64,000 nucleotides of DNA, taken from positions 42,283,502-42,347,501 of the forward strand of contig CM055104.1 of NCBI GenBank assembly GCA_029204225.1. The letters run 5' to 3'. The position numbers and the translations under genes were made by a program. Positions 53,595 to 64,000 of the stretch are shown here, in pieces; the stretch's first letter is position 1; every line of letters starts with the position of its first letter. This DNA is from Diphasiastrum complanatum (Eukaryota > Streptophyta > Lycopodiopsida > Lycopodiales > Lycopodiaceae). Below the pieces are notes generated by a model. It saw nothing but the letters and a program-made list of their open reading frames with translations. It made no database searches and was not told the DNA's origin.

Positions 53595-54632
53595 TGTTGG
53601 AAAGAGGTGTGTGAAAAGATAGGTCAAATAGAATCGAATAAAAAAAATTCAAACGACAAGAAGAAAACTTATTGTGCGCAGCGAAATAAACTATCTTCCT
53701 CTTTCTCTAGGTATGATTACGCCTATCAATTTCGAACAAAACAATAGTGATAGTAAGCACGTTCGATCTTATAGTAACTAACCTTGAAATCATTAGTACT
53801 ACAATGATTACGTAGCCAAACATTAAGCATTTAATTATCAGACAAATAATCTGTCGCGAAGAACTACAGAAACGCATACATTTTGAGACGAAGCTGAACG
53901 CAAGAAGATAGTATTGATTCAGTATGAAAAACAAAACAGATGTAAATGAGTATAACAGGTTGCAGATTGAAGCCGCGTACTTTAAGCTATCTCTGAGTGG
54001 CTAAATAAAAGTCTGAATTAAGCACAATGCTGATAAACAGCAAGCACAATAGCAATCTCTAATCAACTCTAAAGAACTGAGCTAGAATGCTCAAGAGTGT
54101 TCAAGCTCGCAGGCTTGAGAGAGAATGCTAATTATACAATACTTCTTGATCTTCATGCTTCAATGCATTTTTTTTTTTTGAGATGTAGAAATGTAAGCAA
54201 CTATTTATACTAAGCAATTAGGTCACCAAATGCGTCATCCAGTTGGCTGTGATGTGTTGGCATTCACCCAGTTAGAGCTTCTTAGAAATTACTTGCTTGA
54301 TGAATTAATGCAAGTCGGTGGCTTTGGTCATAAACAATCTGTCTGCAGATTTAAACATAAACTGTAACTCTGCAGAAATGAACGTAAACTGTCATGCGAA
54401 AAATGCGAATCCAACGTCATTTCCTAAACATTTAAGCCATCTGGCATTTTGCGAAAAAGCCGAAGAGAGAAAATGTCGAAAGATGAAAATCCCAAAAATG
54501 TTGACACTGTGAGCCATTTCTAAGTAGTTATACAAAGACTACGTAAAAACACGAAGAAGTTTGCAGGTCTGGATAAAATTTGGACGAAGATTAAAATGTC
54601 GATTAGTCGATTAGTATGAGAATAATCCAACA
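53595..54632 (-). repeat. Solo LTR inserted in the copia (1,038 bp)
   Basis: Starts TGTTGG and ends CCAACA. It is flanked by ATTTG (53590-53594) and ATTCG (54633-54637), a 5-bp target duplication with one mismatch. Removing it joins the copia frame exactly (HDVIF to DEIRLGDD). A TATA-like box (AGTATAAATAG) is on the minus strand near 54200-54211, suggesting minus orientation. Blocks rich in GACACTGT and CTGCAGA near 54340-54510 resemble 59.7-60.2 kb. Confidence 0.78.
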
Positions 54633-55690
54633 ATTCGATGAGATTCGGCTTGGTGATGACGAAAAAGATAGTGAGGAACTATCTAAGCTTCTCATTGAGG
54701 ATGAAACAATACCATCACCATAGACTGATCATCAAGCCGAAGATGAAGGTCATGGTACTCTTCCAATTGTGGAGACAAGATGGAGAGTCAAGAACAAACC
54801 TATTGGATAAAAAAAGACTGATGTTGCAGGTGATAAGATGAAGAAAAATGATGCACCTTTGGACACATATTCACCTCATACTGGATCATCTCAATGTAAG
54901 CTACCTAAATGGTACACTAAGCTCAAGGATGACAAGGAAGGCAAGGTTGCCGAGTCTAGCAAAGAGAGAGAGCTATGACGTTCCACAAGGGAGAAGATGG
55001 AACCTGATAGATTCCAAGTTAATCTTGAGTAATATCATTCAATCCAAGGAACCCTCTTGCTACGAGGAAGCCAAAGATGATGGTATATGGCGAAAGGCAA
55101 TGCAAGAAATAGATTCCAATAGATTCCATCAAGCGACATGATATGTGGGAGATAGTTGATCTTCCTAAAGAAAAATATTCCATTGGCAATAAATGGGTGT
55201 TCAAAGTCAAGTATAATACAGATGGAACCCTAGTGAAACACAAGGCAAGACTTGTGCAAAGCAAGGGCATAGACTATGTGGAGACTTTTGCTCCCATAAC
55301 TAAGTGGAATACGTTTCGCATGATCATTGCATTAGTAGCTATGTTTGGATGGAATCTCCTACCAAATGGATGTGAAATTAGCATTCCTTACTGGGAAACA
55401 CGAGGAGGAAATTTGCAATAACCACTTGGGTTCGTTGTACAAGGCAAAGGGGACAAAGTATGCAAATTGAAAACAACACTATATGGATTTAAGCAAGTAC
55501 CACATGCTTGGTATAGCCACTTTGATAAGTATCTCTTGTCTAGGGGTTTGCAATGATGAAGAGCTCATTAAAGCAATCAAAGAAGATTTGTCAACTAGCT
55601 TTGATATGACAGATTTGGGGCTTATGCACTATTGCCTTGGAGTGGAGGTTTGGCAAAAGAGAAAAGGTATTGCACTCACTCAAACTAAGT
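54633..55690 (+). pseudogene. Copia linker, RT and start of the connection region
   Basis: Continuation of the copia past the solo LTR. An acidic linker (GDDEKDSEELSKLLIEDE) is followed by RT fingers MWEIVDLPKEKYSIGNKW, KHKARLVQSKGIDYVETFAP, then LKTTLYGFKQVPHAWYSHFD and LGLMHYCLGVEVWQKRKGIA. The catalytic YVDD segment is lost: sequence jumps from LLSRGL to a stop and CNDEELIKAIKEDLS near 55540-55590. Frameshifts near 54960, 55080 and 55370. RNase H is missing; a repeat begins at about 55783. Confidence 0.85.
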
Positions 55691-55782
55691 AATGCTTGAA
55701 CACTTTAGAATGAGTGATAGCAAATCGATCTCCTCCATAAAGGAGTGCGCCTACTTGAAAGGTATGTACCTTGCTCATAGCT

Positions 55783-56432
55783 ATAATACTTTCGCTTTGG
55801 TATTGGTTGTTGGTGACCAAGCGTTGCATTTGATTCAATAAGGAATTTCTTGTATGAACTAGTGAAGAATTGTTGGTGATCCAACACATTTCTTACCATT
55901 ATACACACGTTTTTCTAGTCTGTTGTCCATCATTGATGGATATGTAATATGTGAATCGATGAAGATGTTAATTCACGTGCTAATGATGAATCGATATTGA
56001 ATACGTGCATTTGTTCACTACAATGCATGTCTTTTCTGGTTTACAGCTCAGCGTTGATGAATGTGATAGAAATCCCTCTTGAGTACATTTCATGTACAAA
56101 AAAAAGTGATATAATGGCACACTCCCAATAGGAAAGATCTCATTTACTAAAGTGATAATGGTATAGACCAAATAAAACAAGATCGATGTATGCACGTTAA
56201 ATACATAAGGCATGCTCTCTTTGAAACATAGTTAAATACTTTACAAGGGATAAAGGTAGCCAAGTTTAGTGTCTTCTATGCGGAATGAAATGCATGTATA
56301 CAAGTAGTATAATATTAAAAGGAGATATGGCTAAATACTATAGTATGAGAATATACTGAAAATTACGACTCTTCCTTCAAAGAAGACGTTCCAAACCATG
56401 TAACTGCTTTTCAATGAAATGCTCGTGTATTT
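55783..56432 (+). repeat. Interspersed repeat, inverted partner of 33.6-34.3 kb
   Basis: Matches the reverse complement of 33590-34260 over about 650 bp with many substitutions. It follows the copia RT remnant and may be 3' LTR sequence of that element. TG/CA ends were not pinned down. Confidence 0.65.
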
Positions 56433-57540
56433 GTAGTGGAATTATTCCCTATCCTATCCTCAATCCAAAATCCAAGCACACAAGCATCAAGGAGATGAAG
56501 GTAGTCGTCACGCGTCGATCCCGTGAGAGCGATAGCATATCTCAGAATTCAGCATGTATGGAAGATCCACATCTAACTCTAACATCCATTAACACTACAG
56601 CCATTAACCCTAAGATCCAAAATGATAATAGCTTACTCTTTCTCTCTCTCTTGTTTTCTCTCTCACAAAAAGCATAAGAAATAACAATTCCAATAACATT
56701 CAGATCCAACAATTAGCAAATACAATAAAAGCTTGAAAGATGGAGGAATAGAGATTGAGAGCAAGGACATTCACGTATCCATTCCATAAGATAACCAATA
56801 TTGCTTGTATTGAAATGAAGATGAAAACATGAGGAGCAACTCAAGCTTGCCCCTATATATAGTGGCCCTCGGCCTCAAAATCCTATTGGCCCATTTCTAC
56901 CTCCCTAACTATTCAAACTTAAAAAAGAGTGAGAACCAATTCAATAATTGGAGGGAACCAATTTGAAATTAAAATTTGGTGGGAACCCATATTTTACTCA
57001 CTAACTTGACATTTAGGCCTGCGACATTAAAAGTCCCGCAAAAAGGCCTAAAGTCATTTTATTGACTTGTAACTAATCAAATAACTATGTGATCATTGGA
57101 TTGGACTTATACATGCAGGGTGCCAAATCCCTCTCACTTATTAGCTAGGGTTAGGATTGCTTCGATATCCGCAAAGTATCCCCCACCAAAATTGGTGGCG
57201 GCCCCACGACACCTCGCAAGATTAGTTATTTTGGGCTTTGATTAGCCTCATGTTGAACTTTGATCAAATAATACTGCACCTTCTCCATGAAGTCGAGTCG
57301 GGCAGTGTTGAAATCCAAATTATGCGATAAAAGGCACCTATGTGCTCCGGCGATCCACTTTGACGTTGTCCAAGCTATAAATCTTGATTCTCAGGAGCCA
57401 CCCATCATCGTGACATGAAAGTAAAATTTGGCTAAGAGCAGCTGATCTCTAACGTTGTGGACGCCATTGGTGTATTTGGATCGAATGCCAACGTAGGAAG
57501 ACAAACATCCCAACGAACGCTAACATAGTCAAGTCTTTTG
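56433..57540. other. No gene seen; short hairpin
   Basis: Non-coding, with a CT-rich patch near 56640-56665. TTTAGGCCT (57012-57020) and AGGCCTAAA (57044-57052) form a 9-bp inverted repeat with a 23-base loop. Confidence 0.4.
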
Positions 57541-57557
57541 CAAAAAGCGCTGATTGC

Positions 57558-58840
57558 CTAACGGTCCGGATCAAGAGAAAACATGTACTCCCGCTGGTAT
57601 GCTTGCAGCACTCTATGGAAATCTACTGAAATCATCCAGTTGAAAGACTGGTGCATAATTAGCCAATTCTGTGTATGGATCGTGATTTTATCCATGACCA
57701 CCCCCAGATCTTTCAACTTATTACGACGTGGCATCAATACATAGCTGAGATCCACTCGTAGTTGGCGAGGACTTGAAACATAACTCCTTATGGAATCAGG
57801 AGTTTTCTCAAAAATCGTAACTCTCCAGGCCGATTGCTCTCCCAATGCAGGTAGCTTATCTATTTCTTTCCTGACCTCAATCTCGGAGGTTTTGAACTTT
57901 GTGACCCAACCACCACGCGAGGACTCATGCGAGTATTGCTGCAAAAAAAATTTGATTTGGTCCTCGACACTGATGGGCCTTTGAAACAACGGTCTGGTCC
58001 CTGATGTGGATGGACCTGTTTGTGTTACTTGTGGAGCTGGTAGGACCTCTTCAACCTCTGGCGCTCCTCCGTGATCCATTTTTGAATCCATAGTCGCATC
58101 CAATTCTGCTTGATCATGTTGTTGAGGCCAAAATTGTGGCATGACCGGAACTTCAAGTTGTGGATTTGACTCTAAAACCTGGGAGGCGGCCTTCTCATAA
58201 TCTTTGATAATTTCTTTGGCCTTTGCCAACTCTATCGAGGTCGTGCCTTTGAATCTGTTGAATCAGCTCTGAAATTCTTGCTAGGCCACTCGATAGGTTT
58301 CAACTTTTTTGAACAAATAGCTAATTTTTGTCGGTGTGACCGAATGATCAGGAATTTGTGTGTGAAGATACGTATCATGCTCACATCCAATTCACCTTGC
58401 AGAAGTGTGTGATCTTGCTCAGCCATCTGTAATTGTCCTTGTAGCAACAATACTTGTTGTTTTGCATCATGCACAATTCGATCTACCTGGTCCTGGGCGG
58501 TTGTCAATGTATTCTGGAGTTGCGCCACGTAATCCTCTAGGAAATCTATTGTGTATTGTGCTTTCTTCTTCTCAGCTTCAGATTTGGCTTTGTGTTGTTT
58601 GGCGATCTTGAGCTCTCTATCCAGCTGGATGATCTTTTGGCTGATTCAAGTATTTTCAGAACCCAAATCTGAAATGCATTTCTTTTTTCTTATCCAGCAT
58701 AAACTGAATCACTTGCGCAAGGTTTGAAACTAAACCAGGAGCATCACCATAATCTACTAAGGTGGAGGTGGTAGCAACAAGAGGAACTGGTGGTACTATT
58801 CATGTTTGGCATAGAGGTGGTGTCGGCAATTCTTCTTCTT
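57558..58840 (-). pseudogene. Decayed coiled-coil protein gene, unassigned
   Basis: Reading the minus strand, one protein can be followed across several frames. In order: a segment DYGDAPGLVSNLAQVIQFML (about 58755-58695), a long heptad-rich coiled coil (IIQLDRELKIAKQHKAKSEA; LQNTLTTAQDQVDRIV; QLQMAEQDHTLLQGELD), a basic region (IRSHRQKLAICSKKLK), a Pro/Gln-rich linker, and a C-terminal globular part of about 120 residues (VSSPRQLRVDLSYVLMPRRN) to a stop at 57558. Breaks: frameshift in the A-run near 58685, a TGA near 58643 and a frameshift near 58260. The last 223 codons are open. I cannot assign a family; a transposon-borne structural protein or a retrogene are options. Confidence 0.5.
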
Positions 58841-58899
58841 CAAAGATATCCTCTTTACGTCGAACTACTTTGGAGATTTAACCACATGGACGACCTGAA

Positions 58900-59135
58900 T
58901 GGTGTCTGATGCCTGATCAACTACTGTATCTTGTTGATCTATCTGGAATGAGGTATCAAAAATTGTAGAACTGTCATGGAACTGTTAAATCCTTTTTCCG
59001 GAGACGACCCGAAATGGTGGCTGGTGCATGATCAGCTATTGTATCTTGTTGATCTGTCTGGAATGTGGAATAAAAACCTGTAGAACTGTCATGGAACTGT
59101 TCAAATCCTTTTCCTGAGTTCAAAGGGCGGCATGA
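58900..59135 (-). repeat. 115-bp tandem duplication upstream of the coiled-coil gene
   Basis: TGTATCTTGTTGATCT begins at 58925 and 59040; both units continue with TCTGGAATG and TGTAGAACTGTCATGGAACTG. It lies in the probable upstream coding or leader part of the coiled-coil pseudogene; a minus-strand open frame (59216-58974) crosses it. Confidence 0.8.
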
Positions 59136-59216
59136 CAAAAAAATTTGAAGCCCCAAGGGGGTCGGAATCATCAAACATGTCCATAAAAGCCTGGGTATAA
59201 CTAGAGTACAATCCAC

Positions 59217-59700
59217 CGAAGAGATTAGAAATGGTTTGTGTGTGGTATTACCGAAAAATGGATTTAATCAGAAGTTTAGTTCTGAACTAGAATGAAATAG
59301 CAGTGTGATAGCGCAAGTTCCTCAGGCGTCAATGATAGCCATCATCTGATCAGAAACTGAGGAGTTGTAGATGTCCGTGTTAGTTTGGAGTGAGTGAACA
59401 AATGTTATCAAACAACAATGAAGTGCATTCAAATCACAACAAGCATTCATCTACGTTATACACAGATAGAAAAACGTGTTGCTACTATATTACATTGAAG
59501 CACAACAAAATAACAGTTACAACCAGAATGACGGTGTAACTGGGAGGCTCAAAATCATTCGTCTCATGGACGGAGCATCACGTAGATTGTGTCTGGATGA
59601 TCCATTTATAGATTTCATCCATGTATTAATTACAGTAAATATTTGTCACCTAATTAGGTAAGTCGTTGTACTTGGAAGTATTTGGCTTGTGTGACAACTA
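59217..59700. other. No gene seen
   Basis: Non-coding, AT-rich. Confidence 0.35.
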
Positions 59701-60260
59701 TACATGGTTAACCCGTAGGAAATATTGACGCGGACAAGGATGCTGCAAATTCTCTCATTTCGCATTTTACGTGAAGTGGCTTTCTCTCACTTCGCATTTT
59801 TGGAAAGTGGCTGGAAACGTTCCTCGTTGAAAATAGACGACTGTCGGGTTTTCTCTCTCTCACCGAGATTTTGCGAAAAAGTCAACAATGCCCTTAAAAA
59901 GGTGACACTGTCTTTAAAAAGCCGACGATGCTTTTAAAAAGTAGAAGGTGTCCTTGAAAAGGCGATAATGTCTTTAAAACTGTTTAACTTCTTCAAAATA
60001 GTTAAAAGGAAGAAGCTGAAGGCAAGTGTTGCTTTTTTGAAAAAAGTGCGAAAAAATTGACACTGTCAAAAATAGTTGAACTGGTGAACTATGCTGAAGT
60101 GTCGCATTTCGAAAAAGCCAACACTGTCGCATTTCAAAAAAAATCGACACTGTGAAAAACATAGTTCATTTCTGCAGACTGTTGCGACACTTAGTGTATT
60201 TCTGCAGAGTTGTTCTAAATGCTAATTCGTGGAAGTTCTTGAAGATGGCCAAGTCTTCAA
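59701..60260. repeat. LTR-like block related to the 53.6-kb solo LTR
   Basis: Shares with the solo LTR the motifs TGCGAAAAA, GACACTGT and CTGCAGA in similar density. It contains the 20-bp array (59876-59975) and a 25-bp duplication (GTCGCATTTC at 60101 and 60126). Ends are undefined. Confidence 0.4.
59876..59985 (+). repeat. 20-bp tandem array, five units
   Basis: AAAAAG-led units begin at 59876, 59896, 59916, 59936 and 59956 (the last is GAAAAG), exactly 20 bp apart, with a partial sixth at 59976. The consensus is roughly AAAAAG(N)CGACAATGTCTTT. Spacing is conserved while internal bases vary. Confidence 0.9.
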
Positions 60261-60558
60261 TGATCTTCAAATTATTGAACTTAACATCTGAACTTGAAAT
60301 ATGATGGGATTGGTTACCATTTGCTGGAGATCAGCCGGAAGCTTGTTGTAGACGTTCTTCAAATAGTTTGGTTGTCAAGTAACAGACTACTTTTTTCATA
60401 CTTTCGAGATTGATGACGTGTTCATCGGATTTCAACAAACATGAATTTCATTGGATTATGACAACCAGCTTGATGCCAAATCATTAAATTAAATGCCATT
60501 TATGTCACATGCTGGAGCATTGGAGTCCAAAGGTAGAATGTGTATTGAATTTTGATGA

Positions 60559-60957
60559 CTATTTTAGACAGTTATTGCTAGCAAGATTTTCCAACCGCTG
60601 AAGGTCTGATTTGGGAAATTTTTCTTTGGCGTCAGAGAACGACATGTCAAAAATCACTGAATTATAAAATTTATTGAAATTTGTCAAAAGCTCATGTTTG
60701 AAAGGGCTCGATATGTTATTGTGAAACATTCTACTATAGACATCTTGACTACGTTGTATTGAGAAGAATATTGTATCTTTCAAACAAAATTCTATTGTAT
60801 CCTCATTTGTGCAGGATATTGAGTTGTGCTCTTGAGCTTGGGCATAGCGAAAAGTTATAGGAAACTCTCTAGTTGCCGGAGGACAAGAACAACTAAAATT
60901 TTCTAAACTATTGTTGTGTTTCTTGAATTGAGCTAATAATACTACTCTCCTCTTCAC
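60559..60957 (-). other. 132-codon open frame, unknown
   Basis: An uninterrupted minus-strand frame with varied composition (for example FSDAKEKFPKSDLQRLENLA near the C-terminus). The first codon is GTG rather than ATG. No domain, signal or homology is recognised; it may be a chance ORF or part of an old element. The same interval has no good plus-strand frame. Confidence 0.2.
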
Positions 60958-63900
60958 ATTGGACTATTTACAAGGATTGTGATGTCGGAGATAAGTTTTC
61001 ATAATGTAGAGTTTGATCTATGGTTAGTTTTGTTGGAGGCGAGTTAATGTAGAGTTAAAATAGAATAAGAGAGTTTTCCTGAAATGTCGTAATTTTTTCT
61101 TGTATACGTGAAACTACTTGCTGGTATCTTGGCAACCTGTGTTAACTGGTCCTCTACTTGGTAGTTACTATCACCTTCAACTTTCTTCTTGCATGGAGCT
61201 CTAATAAATTTTCCACCTAATGAAACTAGTGCAATGTTTGATAATTGATATTCATATCATTAATATTACAAATTTCAAATCCGAAATTACGAACTAATGC
61301 ACTAATCTAGTAGTATGTCGTCATACAATACTTGGTGTTTTGCTAATTCACTTTGCGTCAAAATAATAGGTTCATTTCCTATCTCCGTTGGAATTTGTGT
61401 TGCCATTGTCATCTTTGTTGCTTTATTTGTTTTGAAAACTCGAGAAAAACCTTGGAGGAGATCGAGGTCTCCTTTAAGTAAGATATTCATAAATGTAATG
61501 AAAAAAGTTTTGGATCCTACTACTATTGAAAATAGCTTCTAAAAAGCTTTCACTATTTGCCAAAATAGTGGCGATACTCATCACATTCTCATACACATAT
61601 TAAGCTTTTCACATGGAAAATCTCATTGTCACCATTTACATGTATCATTTCAATTCAAGTCAAAGAATTTATTTATGTTGCATTTCAATATTCATAACTT
61701 TTACAAAGGGTGGTGTAAGTGGTCATATTGAAGCACATGACAACCACAAGTTCATCATGTGCAAAAGGTCGCTATCAAAATTTATTTATCGAAAATTACC
61801 AATCAAATTATTCAACATCATATCCCTATTGGAGCCATGGATTGAAGGATAGATAAAATAAATTGTTTACAGTTTTTTTGTATTGTACTTACATGATATT
61901 AAACATGTCTACAAAGTGATCATATTTGTATAATTTTATGCTTTGATTTGTATAATGTAATCACATATATCAATATGCATGCCAAGAAAGTTCTTTCAGT
62001 GACACATTGCAAGCTTTCACTTGTTTGTTGGCATAACTAATGAATATGACTAACCTTTCCATTTATCATACTATTCAGATATATGAATTTTTAAATATAT
62101 GGTAAGCATTGGGTGATGTGTAATTAGAACCTTACTAGCTAAATCTTATTTGAAGTTTCTTAATTCAAATCCTTGATACAACATTCTAGAAAGTTAATAG
62201 CTAAATCTTTCCAAGCATAAACACAGATCAGGGACATGCCATGTGCCCATGACCTCTTAGTCATGAGACAAAAAGTAGGACAATTACATGGAATTCAATG
62301 TGTCATGTTTTAGCACAAGAGCAAGAGAGCGAGGATAGGGAGGGGGACTAGTTACATAATAGCTCGCTTTGTATAAAGCTTGTGTCAATGGTTGTGCAAA
62401 AACTTTGTCTTTTTTTTTTTTGGTGAAGGTTGGTTTTAGACTTGTTGCTAAGTCTTGATGGCCACTTGTCAGTTTGTTATCGTAAACCAAATGGACTACC
62501 GTTCCTTTTAAAATACACTTCACATCCCCCTATTTGGAATTTGAGGTGGCATTTTGGGCATGCGACAAAGGGGCAAATCGATTGTTTTTTAAACCTTCCA
62601 ACATTTCTCAAATGTGCACTAGATGGGCATCAAGTCATTGCTCAACCCAATGCATAGGAGGATTTTAAAATTTCAAAGATCGGAGTTATCAAGCATCGGG
62701 TTGTGAATTATGAAATCCTTATGGCATATCGCAACCCACTAGTGCTGTTTAAAAGCATCATTGCTAGGCACATGCTTTTGTCATAGCCCTTGTCAAGCAA
62801 CAAATGTGAAACAACAACAACAATAAACTGTCAAAAAGATAATAGGTGTGAAGGTAGATCATTGAGGAAAGATGATATTTATAAATTGGAGAATGGTTAA
62901 GCCATTGGAGTATGTCCGTGCAAGAAATAAGGAAGAATATGTCTTTGCAACACTTGATCTTAATCGATTTATCTTGCAATAAATCAATGTTTATTTGAAG
63001 TTATAGTAATGAACTTAAAATTGGACATTTTGTCTCCCAGTATTCCCAAGTTGGATAAGAGTGTTACATGTGACAATAGAAAGCCATGCCTGAATCTTTG
63101 TTTGCATGTGGAACACAAACATATGGCTGCCCAATAGCATCAAGACTGGCTTGGCCTATAATATGGATGTCTAGAGTGTAGAGGATACATGATGATGCTA
63201 GTGTCAAGTAATACTATTGTGAAAATAAAGTGGAATTTTGTGTATGCTAGCCTTATTATGCATGAAACCACATAAGAAAATAGATTGACACATCTCATGT
63301 TTATGATGGTTCAATTTCATACTCAAAGAGGGGGAGTAAAATCAAGTCTTTAAACTTTTGTTGTTGTAGCAAAGCACCTTAAAAAAAGCTAAAGCCAAAA
63401 GACAGGAACCTACACAAAAAAGTTGTAGTGCATTGCAGACAAGGCTCCTTATAAGTTGTTCATTTACTATAAAAACTAGGACTCGAGGATGGCTCTTTGT
63501 GGGCAGAGTAACAAGTATGGCTACTATGGGGTATGTTTGACAAAAGCACTCAACAAGACGTACTCAAAGACCTTATTGGTGAAAAATCCAAACCAAGCAT
63601 GTGACTAAGAAATTCAAAAATCATTCAAAACATAGAGCATTGGTGGTAGCTAAGATTTTGTTACAATTTGTTTCAAACAATCAAGTAGATCACAAGCTTG
63701 TGGTATGAACCTTGACTAAGGAATGGCAGTAATTGCAATTCATGGCTCAGAACATAGAGCACGACCGATATTACTTACTATTTTTTTAATGATAAGTTTC
63801 GATCAGCTCAATTGTACACCAATATGGGAAGTGGTTCGATCATTTTGGAGGAGCACAAGTTCAGGTCCTCGGAAAGCAAGATTTCCAAAAACTAATGTCT

Positions 63901-64000
63901 TGCAATAGGATCTTAGAGACCCGTTACTCCTCTGTTGCCGAGGGAGGGCCATGTGACTTACTGTAAAGCACATGTTTAGCAAATCATCACACATGTGCTT
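60958..64000. other. No gene supported
   Basis: AT-rich with short open frames. A polypurine-like run (CAAAGAGGGGGAGTA) lies near 63323-63337 and could be the 3' polypurine tract of a copia remnant, but no LTR could be defined beside it. Confidence 0.35.

Noticed and set aside
63303-63345. CAAAGAGGGGGAGTA as a copia polypurine tract with a following LTR
   Set aside because: No TG start, RNase H sequence or second LTR was found beside it, so I did not list it as a separate feature.

Overview
This window is repeat-rich nuclear DNA from a land plant with a large genome. It holds decayed Ty1-copia and Ty3-gypsy-like retrotransposons, one LINE, LTR fragments and very long CT/AG microsatellites. 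Most coding remnants carry stops or frameshifts. I found no rRNA, tRNA, organellar block, operon or CRISPR array. I cannot name the species; a gymnosperm or a fern would fit, but nothing here is diagnostic. Only one locus looks like an ordinary host gene: three exons on the minus strand at about 50.48-51.78 kb. Its middle exon ends in an in-frame stop directly before the only plausible splice donor.

Layout. 0-3.4 kb: gypsy protease remnant (minus), a small copia remnant, an unknown decayed ORF and a possible LTR. 3.9-10.6 kb: a gypsy-like gag element (copy A) with a 24-bp minisatellite leader, interrupted by a minus-strand copia element (gag, protease and integrase only, with primer-binding site and LTR). 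10.6-14.9 kb: AT-rich, no gene. 14.9-17.0 kb: a possible CACTA transposase tail, two huge CT tracts, and a block of palindromic repeats. 17.0-19.8 kb: copy B of the gypsy-like element. 19.8-22.7 kb: a 5'-truncated copia with integrase, RT and RNase H, plus a 3' LTR containing a long CT tract. 22.7-36.8 kb: LTR and polypurine-tract remnants, paired interspersed repeats, a gag-like remnant, a copia RT fragment and AG microsatellites. 36.8-40.75 kb: a nearly full-length LINE bounded on both sides by the same CT strand repeat. 40.8-50.4 kb: mostly non-coding with tandem duplications. 50.5-51.8 kb: the host gene. 52.8-55.7 kb: a copia element split by a solo LTR with recognisable target-site duplication. 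55.8-64 kb: an inverted copy of a repeat seen at 33.6 kb, a decayed coiled-coil protein gene, a 20-bp tandem array and unassigned sequence.

The elements are best read as layers. The two gypsy-like copies let one read the insertion and deletion history of copy A. The solo LTR in the 53-kb copia can be excised conceptually because the host reading frame resumes exactly across it. The most unusual pattern is the recurrent contact of LINE-like 3' ends and LTR leaders with (CT)n/(AG)n tracts, which suggests that transposition and microsatellite growth are coupled in this genome.
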